From Castellaniella denitrificans (GTDB lineage Bacteria > Pseudomonadota > Gammaproteobacteria > Burkholderiales > Burkholderiaceae_B): a stretch of DNA of 64,000 nucleotides. Below the pieces are notes generated by a model that did no database searches, had not been told where the DNA came from, and saw only the letters and a list, made by a program, of their open reading frames with translations. Shown piece after piece: positions 35,105 to 44,214 of this stretch. The translations under genes and the position numbers were made by a program. The stretch is from contig NZ_JAPWHE010000010.1 of NCBI RefSeq assembly GCF_027214045.1, forward strand, positions 1-64,000, in the 5' to 3' direction. Numbering within the stretch: the stretch's first letter is position 1; each line of letters begins with the position of its first letter.

Positions 35105-37224
35105 TGGCTACCAAGAAACCTGTCTCTCCCGACAATAAAGCACAACGCTGGCTGGCCGAAATTGCGGCCCGTGGCGAGGATGCGAAGGAAAAGGCCTGGA
35201 TCGCGCGCGGCAAGAAGGTGGTCCGCCGCTACCGTGACGAACGCGAGTTGATGGCCGAAGGGTCGCGCTTCAACATCCTTTGGTCCAACGTCGAGACGAT
35301 CCTGCCGGCGACCTACGCCCGCACGCCGAAAGCCGATGTCACGCGCCGCAACAAGGACGCCGATCCGGTTTCTCGCACGGCTGCGCAGATTCTGGAACGC
35401 GCCCTGCAGTACGAGATCAGCGAATACCCGGATTTCGACGAGGCGATGAAGCAGGCGATCAAGGACCGGCTGCTGCCGGGCCGCGGCGTGGCCTGGGTGC
35501 GCTTCGAGGAATATGAGGTTGACCGGCCGGAAACTGCCAAGGCACCTCAGGATCAAGCCCAGACGGCGCAGCTTGATGCAGCCGCCACCCCAGCCACCCC
35601 GGACATTTTGGAGCGCGCCTGCGTCGATTACGTCTACTGGGAGGATTTCCGTACGGGTGAGGCTCGCATTTGGTCAGACGTTCCATGGGTGGCCCGCCGC
35701 GTGTACATGACGCGCAAGGACGGAATTGCCCGGTTCGGCGCCGACTTCCGCGAAGTGCCTCTGACTCGTGCCCCAATCGGCGTGGACGAAGGCGATGCGA
35801 AGCAATGCGCGGACGACGCCAAAAAGGCCGAAGTCTGGGAAATCTGGGACAAGGCCAGCAAGGCGGTCTACTGGGTCGCCAAGGGCTATCCGAAGCTGCT
35901 GGACGAGAAAGAGGATCCGTATGGCCTGGAAGGCTTCTTCCCGTGCCCGAAGCCGCTGTACGCGACTCAGACCAGTGACCAACTGACTCCGGTGCCCGAC
36001 TTTGTTCTGTACCAGGACCAAGCCGACGAGCTGGACCGCATCACCACGCGCATATCTGGTCTGGTGGATGCCCTGCGCCTGGTGGGCTCCTACGATGCCG
36101 CTCAGCCTGCTCTGGCCCGCATTCTCGAATCGCCCGACAACAGCCTGATCCCGGTTGAAAATTGGGCGGCATTCAGCGAAAAGGGCGGCGCTTCCGGCGC
36201 GATTTCCTGGGTGCCTATCAAAGACGTGGCCATGGCGCTGCGCGAAGCGTATCTGGCCCGCGACCAGATCAAGCAGGTCATCTACGAGATCACCGGCATC
36301 AGCGACATCATCCGAGGCGCCACCGACGCGCGAGAAACTGCCAAGGCGCAGCAGATCAAGAGCCAATTCGGCAGCCTGCGCCTGCAGGACCGTCAGAAGG
36401 ACATTGCGGAATTCGCCACGGCAATCCTGCGCATCAAGGCCCAGATGATGATGGACCTGTACTCGCCGCAGACGCTGCTGGCGATGTCAGGCATCGATCA
36501 GACGCTGGACGCGCAAAACGCTGAACAAGCCATCGCGCTCATGAAGACCGAGCCGCTGCGCTCGTACAGGGTGGAGATTGCCGCTGATTCCATGGTGGCG
36601 ATCGACGAGGCTCAGGAAAAGCAGGATACGGTCGAGTTCTTGGGCGCGGCCGGCGGATTCATCAAACAGGCCGTCGAGGCATCCCAAGCCGTACCTGAAC
36701 TGGCCCCGCTGGCGATGCAGTTGCTGATGATGGGTGTGCGCGCGTTCAAGGCCGGCCGCCCGGTTGAGGCTGCGTTCGAGCAATTCCAGCAGCAGATCGA
36801 GAATCGCCCGCCGACTGACCCGAATGCGGGCGCTCAGGCCCAAGCACAGGCACAGCAGCAGGTCGAAATGGCGAAGCTGCAGCAGCGTGCCCAGGCTGAC
36901 CAGATGAGGCTGCAGGCCGATATCCAGGCCCAGCAGGCAAAGGCACAAGCAGACATGCAGATCGAGCGCGAGCGCATGCAGATGCAGGCCATGCTTGAGC
37001 AACAGCGTGCCCAGATGCAGGCGCGGGTCGACCAGCATCGGGCCGATGTGCAGGCGCAGCAGCAGGCCGCCATCGAAGCTGAAAAGCTGAACTTCGAGCG
37101 CTGGAAGACGGAACTGCAAGAAGCCACGAAGATCCAAATTGCAAATATCACATCCAAGGCCAAAGTCGAAAATGCCGCCACGGAAACGGCTACCGGAGAA
37201 ATTGCGAGGGAGATCAAGCCGTGA
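35104..37224 (+). CDS. Portal protein with long Q-rich coiled-coil tail
   Basis: A 706-aa portal protein of P22-like size. The N-terminal body has AEGSRFNILWSNVETILPAT and EISEYPDFDEAMKQ; the C-terminal ~150 residues are a Gln/Ala/Met-rich coiled coil (AQAQAQAQQQVEMAKLQQRA). The portal is the dodecameric DNA gate at one prohead vertex. The long coiled coil recalls the P22 portal barrel. ATG 35104 follows the coupled small gene. Confidence 0.9.
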   Translation: MATKKPVSPDNKAQRWLAEIAARGEDAKEKAWIARGKKVVRRYRDERELMAEGSRFNILWSNVETILPATYARTPKADVTRRNKDADPVSRTAAQILERALQYEISEYPDFDEAMKQAIKDRLLPGRGVAWVRFEEYEVDRPETAKAPQDQAQTAQLDAAATPATPDILERACVDYVYWEDFRTGEARIWSDVPWVARRVYMTRKDGIARFGADFREVPLTRAPIGVDEGDAKQCADDAKKAEVWEIWDKASKAVYWVAKGYPKLLDEKEDPYGLEGFFPCPKPLYATQTSDQLTPVPDFVLYQDQADELDRITTRISGLVDALRLVGSYDAAQPALARILESPDNSLIPVENWAAFSEKGGASGAISWVPIKDVAMALREAYLARDQIKQVIYEITGISDIIRGATDARETAKAQQIKSQFGSLRLQDRQKDIAEFATAILRIKAQMMMDLYSPQTLLAMSGIDQTLDAQNAEQAIALMKTEPLRSYRVEIAADSMVAIDEAQEKQDTVEFLGAAGGFIKQAVEASQAVPELAPLAMQLLMMGVRAFKAGRPVEAAFEQFQQQIENRPPTDPNAGAQAQAQAQQQVEMAKLQQRAQADQMRLQADIQAQQAKAQADMQIERERMQMQAMLEQQRAQMQARVDQHRADVQAQQQAAIEAEKLNFERWKTELQEATKIQIANITSKAKVENAATETATGEIAREIKP

Positions 37225-37712
37225 TTACTCAGGAAGAATTGAAGCAAATATGCAATTACGATCCGGCCACCGGAATCTTTACATGGGCACAAGAAAGCCC
37301 CGGCAATCATGAGCGCGGCGACGTCATGGGCAGCAAGCACATCGAAGGCTATCTCAGAGCTTTGATCGGCGGCCACAGGATCATGTTGCACCGGGCGGCA
37401 TGGCTGTACGTCTATGGGCACTTCCCGAAGGATGGCATAGACCACATCAACGGAAACAAGGCAGATAACCGAATTTCCAATCTGCGCGAATGCGACAACG
37501 CCCAGAACGTGCAAAATCAGCGGCGCGCTCGAATAGACAATAAATCTGGAACGCTGGGCGTGCACTACAGGGCGCAAAAGGCGAATCCCTGGCACGCCCA
37601 TATTGGCATAGGTGGAAAGCAGATTCACATTGGATGCTTTCCAACACGGGAAGCCGCACACGCCGCGTATGTGGAAAAGAAACGCGAAATTCACCCATTC
37701 GGAGCGATTTGA
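37221..37712 (+). CDS. HNH endonuclease with AP2-like domain (moron)
   Basis: A 163-aa free-standing homing-type nuclease. The HNH core is RAAWLYVYGHFPKDGIDHIN then GNKADNRISNLREC; a C-terminal AP2-like DNA-binding part has KSGTLGVHYRAQKANPWHAH. It starts GTG at 37221, overlapping the portal stop (GTGA). It is AT-richer than neighbours and interrupts the head module, as mobile HNH genes do. Confidence 0.88.
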   Translation: MITQEELKQICNYDPATGIFTWAQESPGNHERGDVMGSKHIEGYLRALIGGHRIMLHRAAWLYVYGHFPKDGIDHINGNKADNRISNLRECDNAQNVQNQRRARIDNKSGTLGVHYRAQKANPWHAHIGIGGKQIHIGCFPTREAAHAAYVEKKREIHPFGAI

Positions 37713-37713
37713 T

Positions 37714-38004
37714 ATGGCCCGTCAGACCTGGGTGCAGGACCCCGTGACCCTGAAGCTGATCCCGAAAGACGAGTACCAGCCCCGCCAAAGTGCGGGGCCT
37801 TTTGTTATGGGCGACATCCAGCCATACAAGTCGATGATCACGGGCGAAATGATCCAGGGGCGCGCCCAGCACCGCGCCCACTTGCGCGAGCACGGCTGCA
37901 TCGAGGTCGGCAACGAAAAGTTGACCCCGCACAAGACCATCAATCCTTCCCGGGACGACTACCGGCGCTCCGTTGCTGCCGTCATGGCCAGCAAGGGATT
38001 CTGA
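37714..38004 (+). CDS. Conserved head-module protein (96 aa)
   Basis: A 96-aa protein (PYKSMITGEMIQGRAQHRAH then LREHGCIEVGNE), a sequence type found beside portal genes in podovirus-like phages. Function unknown. ATG 37714. Confidence 0.7.
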   Translation: MARQTWVQDPVTLKLIPKDEYQPRQSAGPFVMGDIQPYKSMITGEMIQGRAQHRAHLREHGCIEVGNEKLTPHKTINPSRDDYRRSVAAVMASKGF

Positions 38005-38030
38005 CTATCAACCAACTGTGAGTAATCCTC

Positions 38031-39062
38031 ATGACCACTGAAAACGACACCCCTGATGCCAACGACGCAGGTCCAGAGGCCGCGCTTGCTGCGGCCATGG
38101 ATGCGATGGAGGCCGGCACGCTGGAAGCGCCCGAGGTTCAGCCTGAAACGCTGGATGCTCCTGCCGCCGAACTGCCTACGCCCACGGCGGCCGCCGAAAG
38201 CGCGTCCGAAGTCAAACCCGAGGAAAAACCTGCGGACCAGGCTTCGCCCGAGGCGCAGCAGGACGATAAACCCGCCGTTGAGCAGCCAACCCAACCCGCT
38301 GACGCCGCCCCCTCTTCCTGGAAACCCGACGTGGCCTCGAAGTGGGCCGATCTTCCCGCCGAGGTCAAGGCCGAGATTCAGCGCCGCGAGACCGAATATC
38401 ACAAGGGCATCGAGCAGTACAAGCCCTACGCCCAACTGGGACAGGAATACGAGCGCGTCGTCGGCCCGAACATGGACATGATCAAGCAGTCCGGCGTGCA
38501 GCCTGCGCAGGCCCTGGAATACCTGTTCAATGCCCACCGTACGCTGACCTACGGCACGCCCGACCAGAAGCGTGAGGCCATTGCCCGCATCGCCCGGGAT
38601 TGCCAGATCGATCTGAAGGACCTCACGCCGGCCGCGCCGGTTGATCCGCAGGTCCAACGACTGATGCAAGAGCGTCAGCAACTCCAACAATTCCAGCACG
38701 AGACTTTGCAGCAGCAGAATCAAGCCGTGCTGTCTCAGATCCAAGAATTTGCTCAGGCCCCCGGGCATGAGCATTTCGAGGCCGTCAAACAGGACATGAG
38801 CACGATGCTGCAATCCGGCATGGCTCAAGACCTGCAAGAGGCCTACGACAAGGCAGTATGGGCGCGAGCCGACCTGAGGAAATCCCTCGTTGAGCAACAG
38901 CGCACCGAAGCCGAAAAACAGGCAACCGAGCAAGCACGCAAGGCCCGGGCGAAATCCGCCGCAGGCAGCGTCAAAGGATCGGCGCCTTCGTCATCTGGTG
39001 CATTGTCCGCCAACGCAAGCCTCGAAGATACCGTGGCCGCTGCGATGGACGGGCTCATTTAA
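38031..39062 (+). CDS. Scaffolding-like head protein
   Basis: A 343-aa acidic protein with a Pro/Ala/Glu-rich N-terminal half and a Gln-rich coiled coil (MQERQQLQQFQHETLQQQNQ, with small variations). It lies between portal and coat genes, the scaffold slot. No protease domain is visible. Confidence 0.75.
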   Translation: MTTENDTPDANDAGPEAALAAAMDAMEAGTLEAPEVQPETLDAPAAELPTPTAAAESASEVKPEEKPADQASPEAQQDDKPAVEQPTQPADAAPSSWKPDVASKWADLPAEVKAEIQRRETEYHKGIEQYKPYAQLGQEYERVVGPNMDMIKQSGVQPAQALEYLFNAHRTLTYGTPDQKREAIARIARDCQIDLKDLTPAAPVDPQVQRLMQERQQLQQFQHETLQQQNQAVLSQIQEFAQAPGHEHFEAVKQDMSTMLQSGMAQDLQEAYDKAVWARADLRKSLVEQQRTEAEKQATEQARKARAKSAAGSVKGSAPSSSGALSANASLEDTVAAAMDGLI

Positions 39063-39077
39063 CACGAGGAAATTACC

Positions 39078-40079
39078 ATGGCTTTCGCAAACTCTCAGGT
39101 AAGCGACCTGCTCGCCACCACCATCGCCGCCCGGTCTCGCGCCTTGGCGGACAACCTGGAGCACAACAATGCGCTCCTTATGAAGCTGCGCCAGCGCGGC
39201 AACGTGAAACTCGTGTCGGGCGGCACGCACATCATGGAAGAAATCGTGTACGACGATGGGGATACGTCCTCGGGCTCGTACAGCGGGTATGACGTGATCG
39301 ACATCACGCCCGATTCCCCGATCAGCGCGGCTGAGTACGACTTCAAGCAGTATGCCCGCGCTGTCACGATCAGCGGCCTGGAGATCATCCAGAACGCCGG
39401 CCGCGAGCAGATGATCGACCTGCTGGCCGGTCGCGTGCAGGTTGCCGAAACGAAGCTGCGAAACGCGATCTCGGCCGGCCTGTACGGCGATGGTACCGGC
39501 AACGGCGGGAAGGACATCACGGGCCTTCTGGCCGCGATCTCCACCACCCCGACCTCCGGGGTTTATGGCGGCATTGACCGCGGGACCTGGAACTTCTGGC
39601 GCAATCAGGAAATCTCCTGCACGTCCGATGTCGGCGCGGCCATGTCGGCCAGCACCATTTTGTCGGGTATGAACAAGTTGGCCCTGGCCTGCGCACGCGG
39701 TACCGATCGCGTGGATCTGATCGTGGCGGATAACGAGGCGTTCGACTACTACCAGTCGGCGCTGCAGGCCATCCAGCGCGTGACGAACGACTCGGGCCAA
39801 GGCCTGGCCGGCGCCGGCTTCACCAGCCTGAAGTACCACGGCGCGGGCGCCAACGCGGACGTGATCTTCGACGGCGGGATCGGCGGCAACATGCCCGCCA
39901 AGACGATGTACTTCATCAATACGTCGTATCTGAAGTTCCGGCCCCATCGTCAGCGCAACTTCGTGCCCCTTGGCAATGACCGGCAATCGGTCAACCAGGA
40001 TGCGGTGGTGCGCCTGATCGGCTGGGCGGGCAACCTGACCTGCTCTGGAAGCCAGTTCAACGGCGTGCTCTCCAACTGA
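39078..40079 (+). CDS. Major capsid protein
   Basis: A 333-aa coat protein directly after the scaffold-like gene. N-terminal MAFANSQVSDLLATTIAARS, then RAVTISGLEIIQNAGREQMI and a C-terminal PHRQRNFVPLGNDRQSVNQD. Length and position fit an HK97-fold coat protein of podovirus-type phages. Confidence 0.88.
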   Translation: MAFANSQVSDLLATTIAARSRALADNLEHNNALLMKLRQRGNVKLVSGGTHIMEEIVYDDGDTSSGSYSGYDVIDITPDSPISAAEYDFKQYARAVTISGLEIIQNAGREQMIDLLAGRVQVAETKLRNAISAGLYGDGTGNGGKDITGLLAAISTTPTSGVYGGIDRGTWNFWRNQEISCTSDVGAAMSASTILSGMNKLALACARGTDRVDLIVADNEAFDYYQSALQAIQRVTNDSGQGLAGAGFTSLKYHGAGANADVIFDGGIGGNMPAKTMYFINTSYLKFRPHRQRNFVPLGNDRQSVNQDAVVRLIGWAGNLTCSGSQFNGVLSN

Positions 40080-40084
40080 TTGCG

Positions 40085-40106
40085 ATGCGGGCTTCGGCCC
40101 GCATCT
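40085..40106 (+). terminator. UUCG-capped hairpin after the coat gene
   Basis: GATGCGGGC (40085-40093) pairs perfectly with GCCCGCATC (40098-40106) around TTCG. It is a very stable RNA hairpin but is followed by TTCC rather than a T-run, so it may protect the coat mRNA 3' end or attenuate rather than fully terminate. Confidence 0.6.
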
Positions 40107-40129
40107 TCCAACCACACGAGGAAATCATC

Positions 40130-40420
40130 ATGGCTACGAAGTTCACCGATACCCCGAAAATCGGGGTGGCGCTGCTGCAGAAAATCGACAGCGCCGACAC
40201 GAAGCGCCGTTCCGGCCACCGCCTGGGCTCCCAGGTCTGGGGCTCGGACGGCAAACGGTACGTCTACGCCCAGGCCGGCGGCTCGATTTCGGCCAGCACG
40301 ACGGCCTGCGCGATCAACGCGGCCACGTTCGAAGCGGCCAGCAGCGGCGGCAGCTACACGTCCCCGCCCGTAGCAATGTCGAGCGGAGACCAAGGCTGGT
40401 TCGCCGCGTCGTCGGTTTAA
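40130..40420 (+). CDS. Small head protein, possible decoration protein (96 aa)
   Basis: A 96-aa protein (MATKFTDTPKIGVALLQKID; ends GWFAASSV) after the coat gene, with GAGGAAATCATC before ATG 40130. A small Gly/Ser/Ala-rich beta protein here may decorate the capsid; inferred from position. Confidence 0.6.
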   Translation: MATKFTDTPKIGVALLQKIDSADTKRRSGHRLGSQVWGSDGKRYVYAQAGGSISASTTACAINAATFEAASSGGSYTSPPVAMSSGDQGWFAASSV

Positions 40421-40429
40421 GGAGGCGAC

Positions 40430-40633
40430 ATGGCAACGAAACCTGAAACCTTCATCGGCCTGGGGTGTGCGCCTGCTCTGGCGAACGCCATTGCGCAGGC
40501 GATCGATGCGTCTGCTCAGGCCGCCGTGGATGCCCTGCAGATCAAGGTGACTCTCACGGGTACGGCCAACGGCACGGCGACCAGCACCGGCACCGCCAAT
40601 CCGCGCGAGATCGACATCACCACGACAGCGTGA
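40430..40633 (+). CDS. Small head protein (67 aa)
   Basis: A 67-aa Ala/Thr-rich protein (MATKPETFIGLGCAPALANA). AAGGAGGC precedes ATG 40430. The C-terminal half has Thr-Gly-Thr-Ala repeats. Function unknown. Confidence 0.6.
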   Translation: MATKPETFIGLGCAPALANAIAQAIDASAQAAVDALQIKVTLTGTANGTATSTGTANPREIDITTTA

Positions 40634-40656
40634 CATTCGCTGATTCACCACCAACA

Positions 40657-40687
40657 GGGGCGGCTTTCGGGTCGCCCCATTCTTTTC
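40657..40687 (+). terminator. Weak terminator-like hairpin
   Basis: GGGGCG (40657-40662) pairs with CGCCCC (40673-40678), followed by ATTCTTTTC. It lies in the gap between small head genes; probably a partial terminator. Confidence 0.5.
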
Positions 40688-40715
40688 AGCGGCAATCCCG
40701 CGAAGGATAAACACC

Positions 40716-41303
40716 ATGATTCAGGAAAACGGCGCGCTGGTCGAGTTCTATCGGGACGCGGTCCAGAACAATTTCAAATCGGCCGAGGCGGGCCGCCCCA
40801 TCTTCGACGAGAAGGATTTCGTGCGCATCCAGACGCCGGGGGACACTCGCACGGTGATCGCCCGCGTGGCGTCCGATCAGGACAAGCAGCGCTTTCCGAG
40901 GGCCTGGGATGCGTTTTCTCGCGGCCTGGAAATCGCTGAACAGGGGACCCCCCTGGAAGAATGGCCGCAGGTCACCCGCAGCCAGGTCAAAGAATTGAAG
41001 CACGTCAACATCACGACGGTCGAGTCGCTGGCCGGCGTGTCGGACGGCAACATCCAGCGGCTGGGGCCTGGCTATCACCAGCTGCGTGAACGGGCCAAGC
41101 AGTTCCTGGAATCCGCCGATGCCGACGCTGCGGCCACCGAATGGGCGCGGGAGCGCGAAGCCATGCAGGAGCGCATCCGTCTGCTGGAAGAAGCGAACGA
41201 GGCCCTGAAGGCCGAGAATGCCACCAAGACCGCCGATGCCGACGCTGCGGCCGACCAGACCGAGAAACGCGCCCCCGGGCGCCCGCGCAAGGTCACGGAG
41301 TAA
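40716..41303 (+). CDS. Conserved head protein with C-terminal coiled coil (195 aa)
   Basis: A 195-aa protein. The middle contains an HhH-like segment (VNITTVESLAGVSDGNIQRL); the C-terminal third is a coiled coil ending in APGRPRKVTE. Proteins like this occur between coat and tail adaptor genes in related prophages. Function unknown. Confidence 0.65.
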   Translation: MIQENGALVEFYRDAVQNNFKSAEAGRPIFDEKDFVRIQTPGDTRTVIARVASDQDKQRFPRAWDAFSRGLEIAEQGTPLEEWPQVTRSQVKELKHVNITTVESLAGVSDGNIQRLGPGYHQLRERAKQFLESADADAAATEWAREREAMQERIRLLEEANEALKAENATKTADADAAADQTEKRAPGRPRKVTE

Positions 41304-41309
41304 GCCGCC

Positions 41310-42212
41310 ATGACGCTGCTGGAACTGGTCCGTCAGGCCCTCGCAGAGTTGGGGCTTGCCAATATCTCGGGCGTCGTGGGGAATAACGATCAGACCGTGC
41401 GTCAGGTGTTCGCGCTCATGTCGCGCCTGGGCGGTGATCTGACCCGCGACCACGACTGGCAGCGTCTGGTGCGCGAACACATCCTGACCACCAAGGCCGC
41501 CACGATGGCCGCCATGCTGACGGAAAACAGCGCGGTGGTGACGGTGGCCGACACGTCAGGACTCTCTCCCAAGTGGGGAATCTGGGGCACCGGAGCGCGT
41601 CCGTTCGCGCAGATCGTCAGCGTGGATTCCCCAACGCAACTGACGATGAACATGCCGGCGGACCGTTCGGGAACGTTCGACCTGCAGTTCTCCCAGGTTG
41701 AATATCCTCTGCCTGACGACTGGAAGAAGCAGATCCCGCAGACGGAATGGGACCGCACGAACCGCTGGCCGCTGATGGGTCCGCAGTCCGGGCAAGCATG
41801 GCAGTCCTTCAAGTCCGGCATCGTGTACAGCGGTCCTCGGGAGCGGTTCCGCATCCTGGGTAACTGCATCGCGCTGAATCCCCCCCCGCCCGATGGCTTG
41901 CTGTTCGCCTTCGAGTACGTCAGCAAGAACTGGGTATTGAGCCAGGACGGCACCCCCAAGGCTGCATTCACCGCCGACACCGACACCACGATCTACGACG
42001 ATTCCTTGATGGTGCTGGGCGCAAAGGTTCTTTTCCTGCAAGCCAAGGGGCTCGATTTCAGCCTGGAGGATTCTCAGTTCCAGAACCTGCTGGACCAGTG
42101 CAAGGCCCAGGATGCGAGCTCGCCGGCACTGTCGATCTCCCGCCGTCCGGCCAATCAGTTCCTCTCCAACCGCAATATCCCTGACGGGAGCTGGGGCAGT
42201 CCGCAATGGTGA
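41310..42212 (+). CDS. Head-tail adaptor-like protein (300 aa)
   Basis: A 300-aa protein starting MTLLELVRQALAELGLANIS, an opening of phage head-completion proteins; the C-terminal half has LNPPPPDGLLFAFEYVSKNW. It holds the place of P22 gp4-type adaptors between capsid and tail machine genes. It overlaps the next gene by 7 bp. Confidence 0.65.
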   Translation: MTLLELVRQALAELGLANISGVVGNNDQTVRQVFALMSRLGGDLTRDHDWQRLVREHILTTKAATMAAMLTENSAVVTVADTSGLSPKWGIWGTGARPFAQIVSVDSPTQLTMNMPADRSGTFDLQFSQVEYPLPDDWKKQIPQTEWDRTNRWPLMGPQSGQAWQSFKSGIVYSGPRERFRILGNCIALNPPPPDGLLFAFEYVSKNWVLSQDGTPKAAFTADTDTTIYDDSLMVLGAKVLFLQAKGLDFSLEDSQFQNLLDQCKAQDASSPALSISRRPANQFLSNRNIPDGSWGSPQW

Positions 42213-43759
42213 AGCGCCGTCGCTCCCTTGGGCGCATGCCGCAGACCAGCGCTACGACGATTCCCGCGCCTGTGGGCGGCCTGAATGATCGCGATGCCAT
42301 CGCCGACATGCCGCCAACGGACGCGGTAATCATGGAGAACTGGTGGCCGGAGCCGGGAAAGGTTTCTGTTCGCCGCGGATCATTGACGCACGCGGACGGC
42401 ATCACGGGCAACGTGGAAACGATCTGGGAATACAACCCGCCTGACGGTGTGACCCAGTTGTACGCGGCGGCCGGAAGTGGGATCTACAACATCACCTCAT
42501 CGGGCACGGTTGGGGCCCCCGATGTCAGCGGACAGACCAGCGCGCGCTACCAGATCGTCTCCGCCACAACCGCCGGAGGATCTTTCCTGTATGCCTTCAA
42601 TGGGGCAGACAAACCGCTGCTGTTCGACGGGACAACCTGGACCTCTATTGACGGCAGCAGCACGCCCAGCATCACCGGCATTGCGGACACCACTCGCATC
42701 GTCGACGGACTGGTGTTCAAAGGCCGTCTGTACCTGGTTGAGAAGGGCTCGATGTCCCTATGGTATCTGCCGCCAGCGCAGATCGGCGGCGCAGCCACGG
42801 CGATCGACATGGGACAGATCTTTCAGCGCGGGGGGCATATCGTCACGGCGAAGACATGGACCATCGACTCCGGAAATGGCTCGGACGATCACATGGTGGT
42901 CATTTCCAGCAATGGCGAGGTCGCGGTATACGCAGGATTCGATCCGTCCACACTCGGGAATTGGTCTCTGATCGGTGTCTTCTACCTGGGCCGGCCGATT
43001 GGCCAGCGGTGCGCGATCAAGTTCGGCGGAGACTTGCTGATCATCTGCGAGGACGGAGTTTTCCCCCTGGGCCGGGGTCTTCTGTCCGCCTCGGTGGATC
43101 GCCGCGTAGCCCTTACTGACAAAATCCAGAACCAGATTCGGCTGGCCGCGAACACCTACAAATCGACATTCGGCTGGGAACTGTGCCTGGCCTCCGACTA
43201 TTCCGCCCTGGTGCTGAATGTTCCGGGGCAAACAGAGAATATTCAGTACCTGCAGAACACGCTGACAGGGTCGTGGGCGAAGTTCAGCGGCTGGGATGCT
43301 ACGTGCTGGTGCTATTCGGAACTGGGCCTGTTTTTCGGCACCAATGGCAAGGTCATGATGGCCTGGACTGGGAGCTCGGACGACGCCAAGCCGATCACCG
43401 CCGACTGCCTGCAGGCCTTCGGACACTTCGGCACCAAGGTCCAGACCAAGTATTTCACGATGGTCCGGCCATACATCGCCACCGGTGGTAATCCATCGAT
43501 CTTGTATGCGCTGAACGGTGATTATCTCCCTGCCGTTCCGGATGGCGCGCTCACAGCAAACGCACCGGACGGCATGGTCTGGGGCTCGATGGTCTGGGGC
43601 TCGATGGTCTGGGGGGGTTCCCTGCAACAGGTCCAGGACTGGCTGACGGTGGGCAATATCGCCAAGGCTGCCGGCCTGCGCTTGCTGGTGCAGAACAATT
43701 TCTCCCCCGTCGAATGGTCTGCCACCGATTTCGTCTACACCCGCGGAGGCTTGCTGTGA
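42206..43759 (+). CDS. DNA-stabilisation / tail needle-hub protein (P22 gp10-like)
   Basis: A 517-aa beta-propeller-like protein rich in Trp/Gly blades (e.g. PAPVGGLNDRDAIADMPPTD at the N-terminus). It resembles packaged-DNA stabilisation proteins that close the portal after packaging. Near the C-terminus a peptide MVWGS is repeated, encoded by tandem DNA repeats. Confidence 0.7.
   Translation: MVKRRRSLGRMPQTSATTIPAPVGGLNDRDAIADMPPTDAVIMENWWPEPGKVSVRRGSLTHADGITGNVETIWEYNPPDGVTQLYAAAGSGIYNITSSGTVGAPDVSGQTSARYQIVSATTAGGSFLYAFNGADKPLLFDGTTWTSIDGSSTPSITGIADTTRIVDGLVFKGRLYLVEKGSMSLWYLPPAQIGGAATAIDMGQIFQRGGHIVTAKTWTIDSGNGSDDHMVVISSNGEVAVYAGFDPSTLGNWSLIGVFYLGRPIGQRCAIKFGGDLLIICEDGVFPLGRGLLSASVDRRVALTDKIQNQIRLAANTYKSTFGWELCLASDYSALVLNVPGQTENIQYLQNTLTGSWAKFSGWDATCWCYSELGLFFGTNGKVMMAWTGSSDDAKPITADCLQAFGHFGTKVQTKYFTMVRPYIATGGNPSILYALNGDYLPAVPDGALTANAPDGMVWGSMVWGSMVWGGSLQQVQDWLTVGNIAKAAGLRLLVQNNFSPVEWSATDFVYTRGGLL
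43574..43618. repeat. Three 15-bp repeats coding MVWGS
   Basis: ATGGTCTGGGGCTCG at 43574 and 43589, and a third copy from 43604 diverging at its last bases. The unit length is a codon multiple, so copy changes keep the frame. Confidence 0.9.
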
Positions 43760-44214
43760 TCTTTGCCGGCGGCCAGATGATTCAGGACGGGATTATTTTC
43801 GATCCCGATGTGATTGGCCCCTGGGTGTGCGAACGTGCCATGAACACGCGCTACACGCCAGGCACCGCGCAGGCCATAGGCAGGGTCAAGGCGGGCCAAA
43901 TCGTGGCTGGCGTCCTGTACCAGGACTTCAACGGCGTGAACGTGTTCTGTCACATCGCCGGTGAAGGTCGGGGATGGCTGGACCGACGCTTTCTTTCCGT
44001 CATCTTCCACTACCCCTTTGTCCAACTGAAGGCGCGGCGCATCACCGGGGTAGTGTCGTCCGTGAATGAGCGCGCCCGCCGATTCGATGAACACCTGGGT
44101 TTCGAGCTGGAAGCAATCCTTTCAGACGCACATCCCGAAGGCGACTTGTGCATCTACACCATGACAGCGGAAAAATGCCGCTGGCTGAAGGAATTACCCT
44201 ATGCGAACCCTTGA
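43756..44214 (+). CDS. GNAT-like acetyltransferase in tail module
   Basis: A 152-aa protein with a GNAT pattern (QIVAGVLYQDFNGVNVFCHI; RRITGVVSSVNERARRFDEH then LGFELE). Start GTG 43756 has GGAGG 7 nt upstream and overlaps the preceding stop (GTGA). Short GNAT proteins are found in tail modules of podovirus-like phages; substrate unknown. Confidence 0.7.
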   Translation: MIFAGGQMIQDGIIFDPDVIGPWVCERAMNTRYTPGTAQAIGRVKAGQIVAGVLYQDFNGVNVFCHIAGEGRGWLDRRFLSVIFHYPFVQLKARRITGVVSSVNERARRFDEHLGFELEAILSDAHPEGDLCIYTMTAEKCRWLKELPYANP

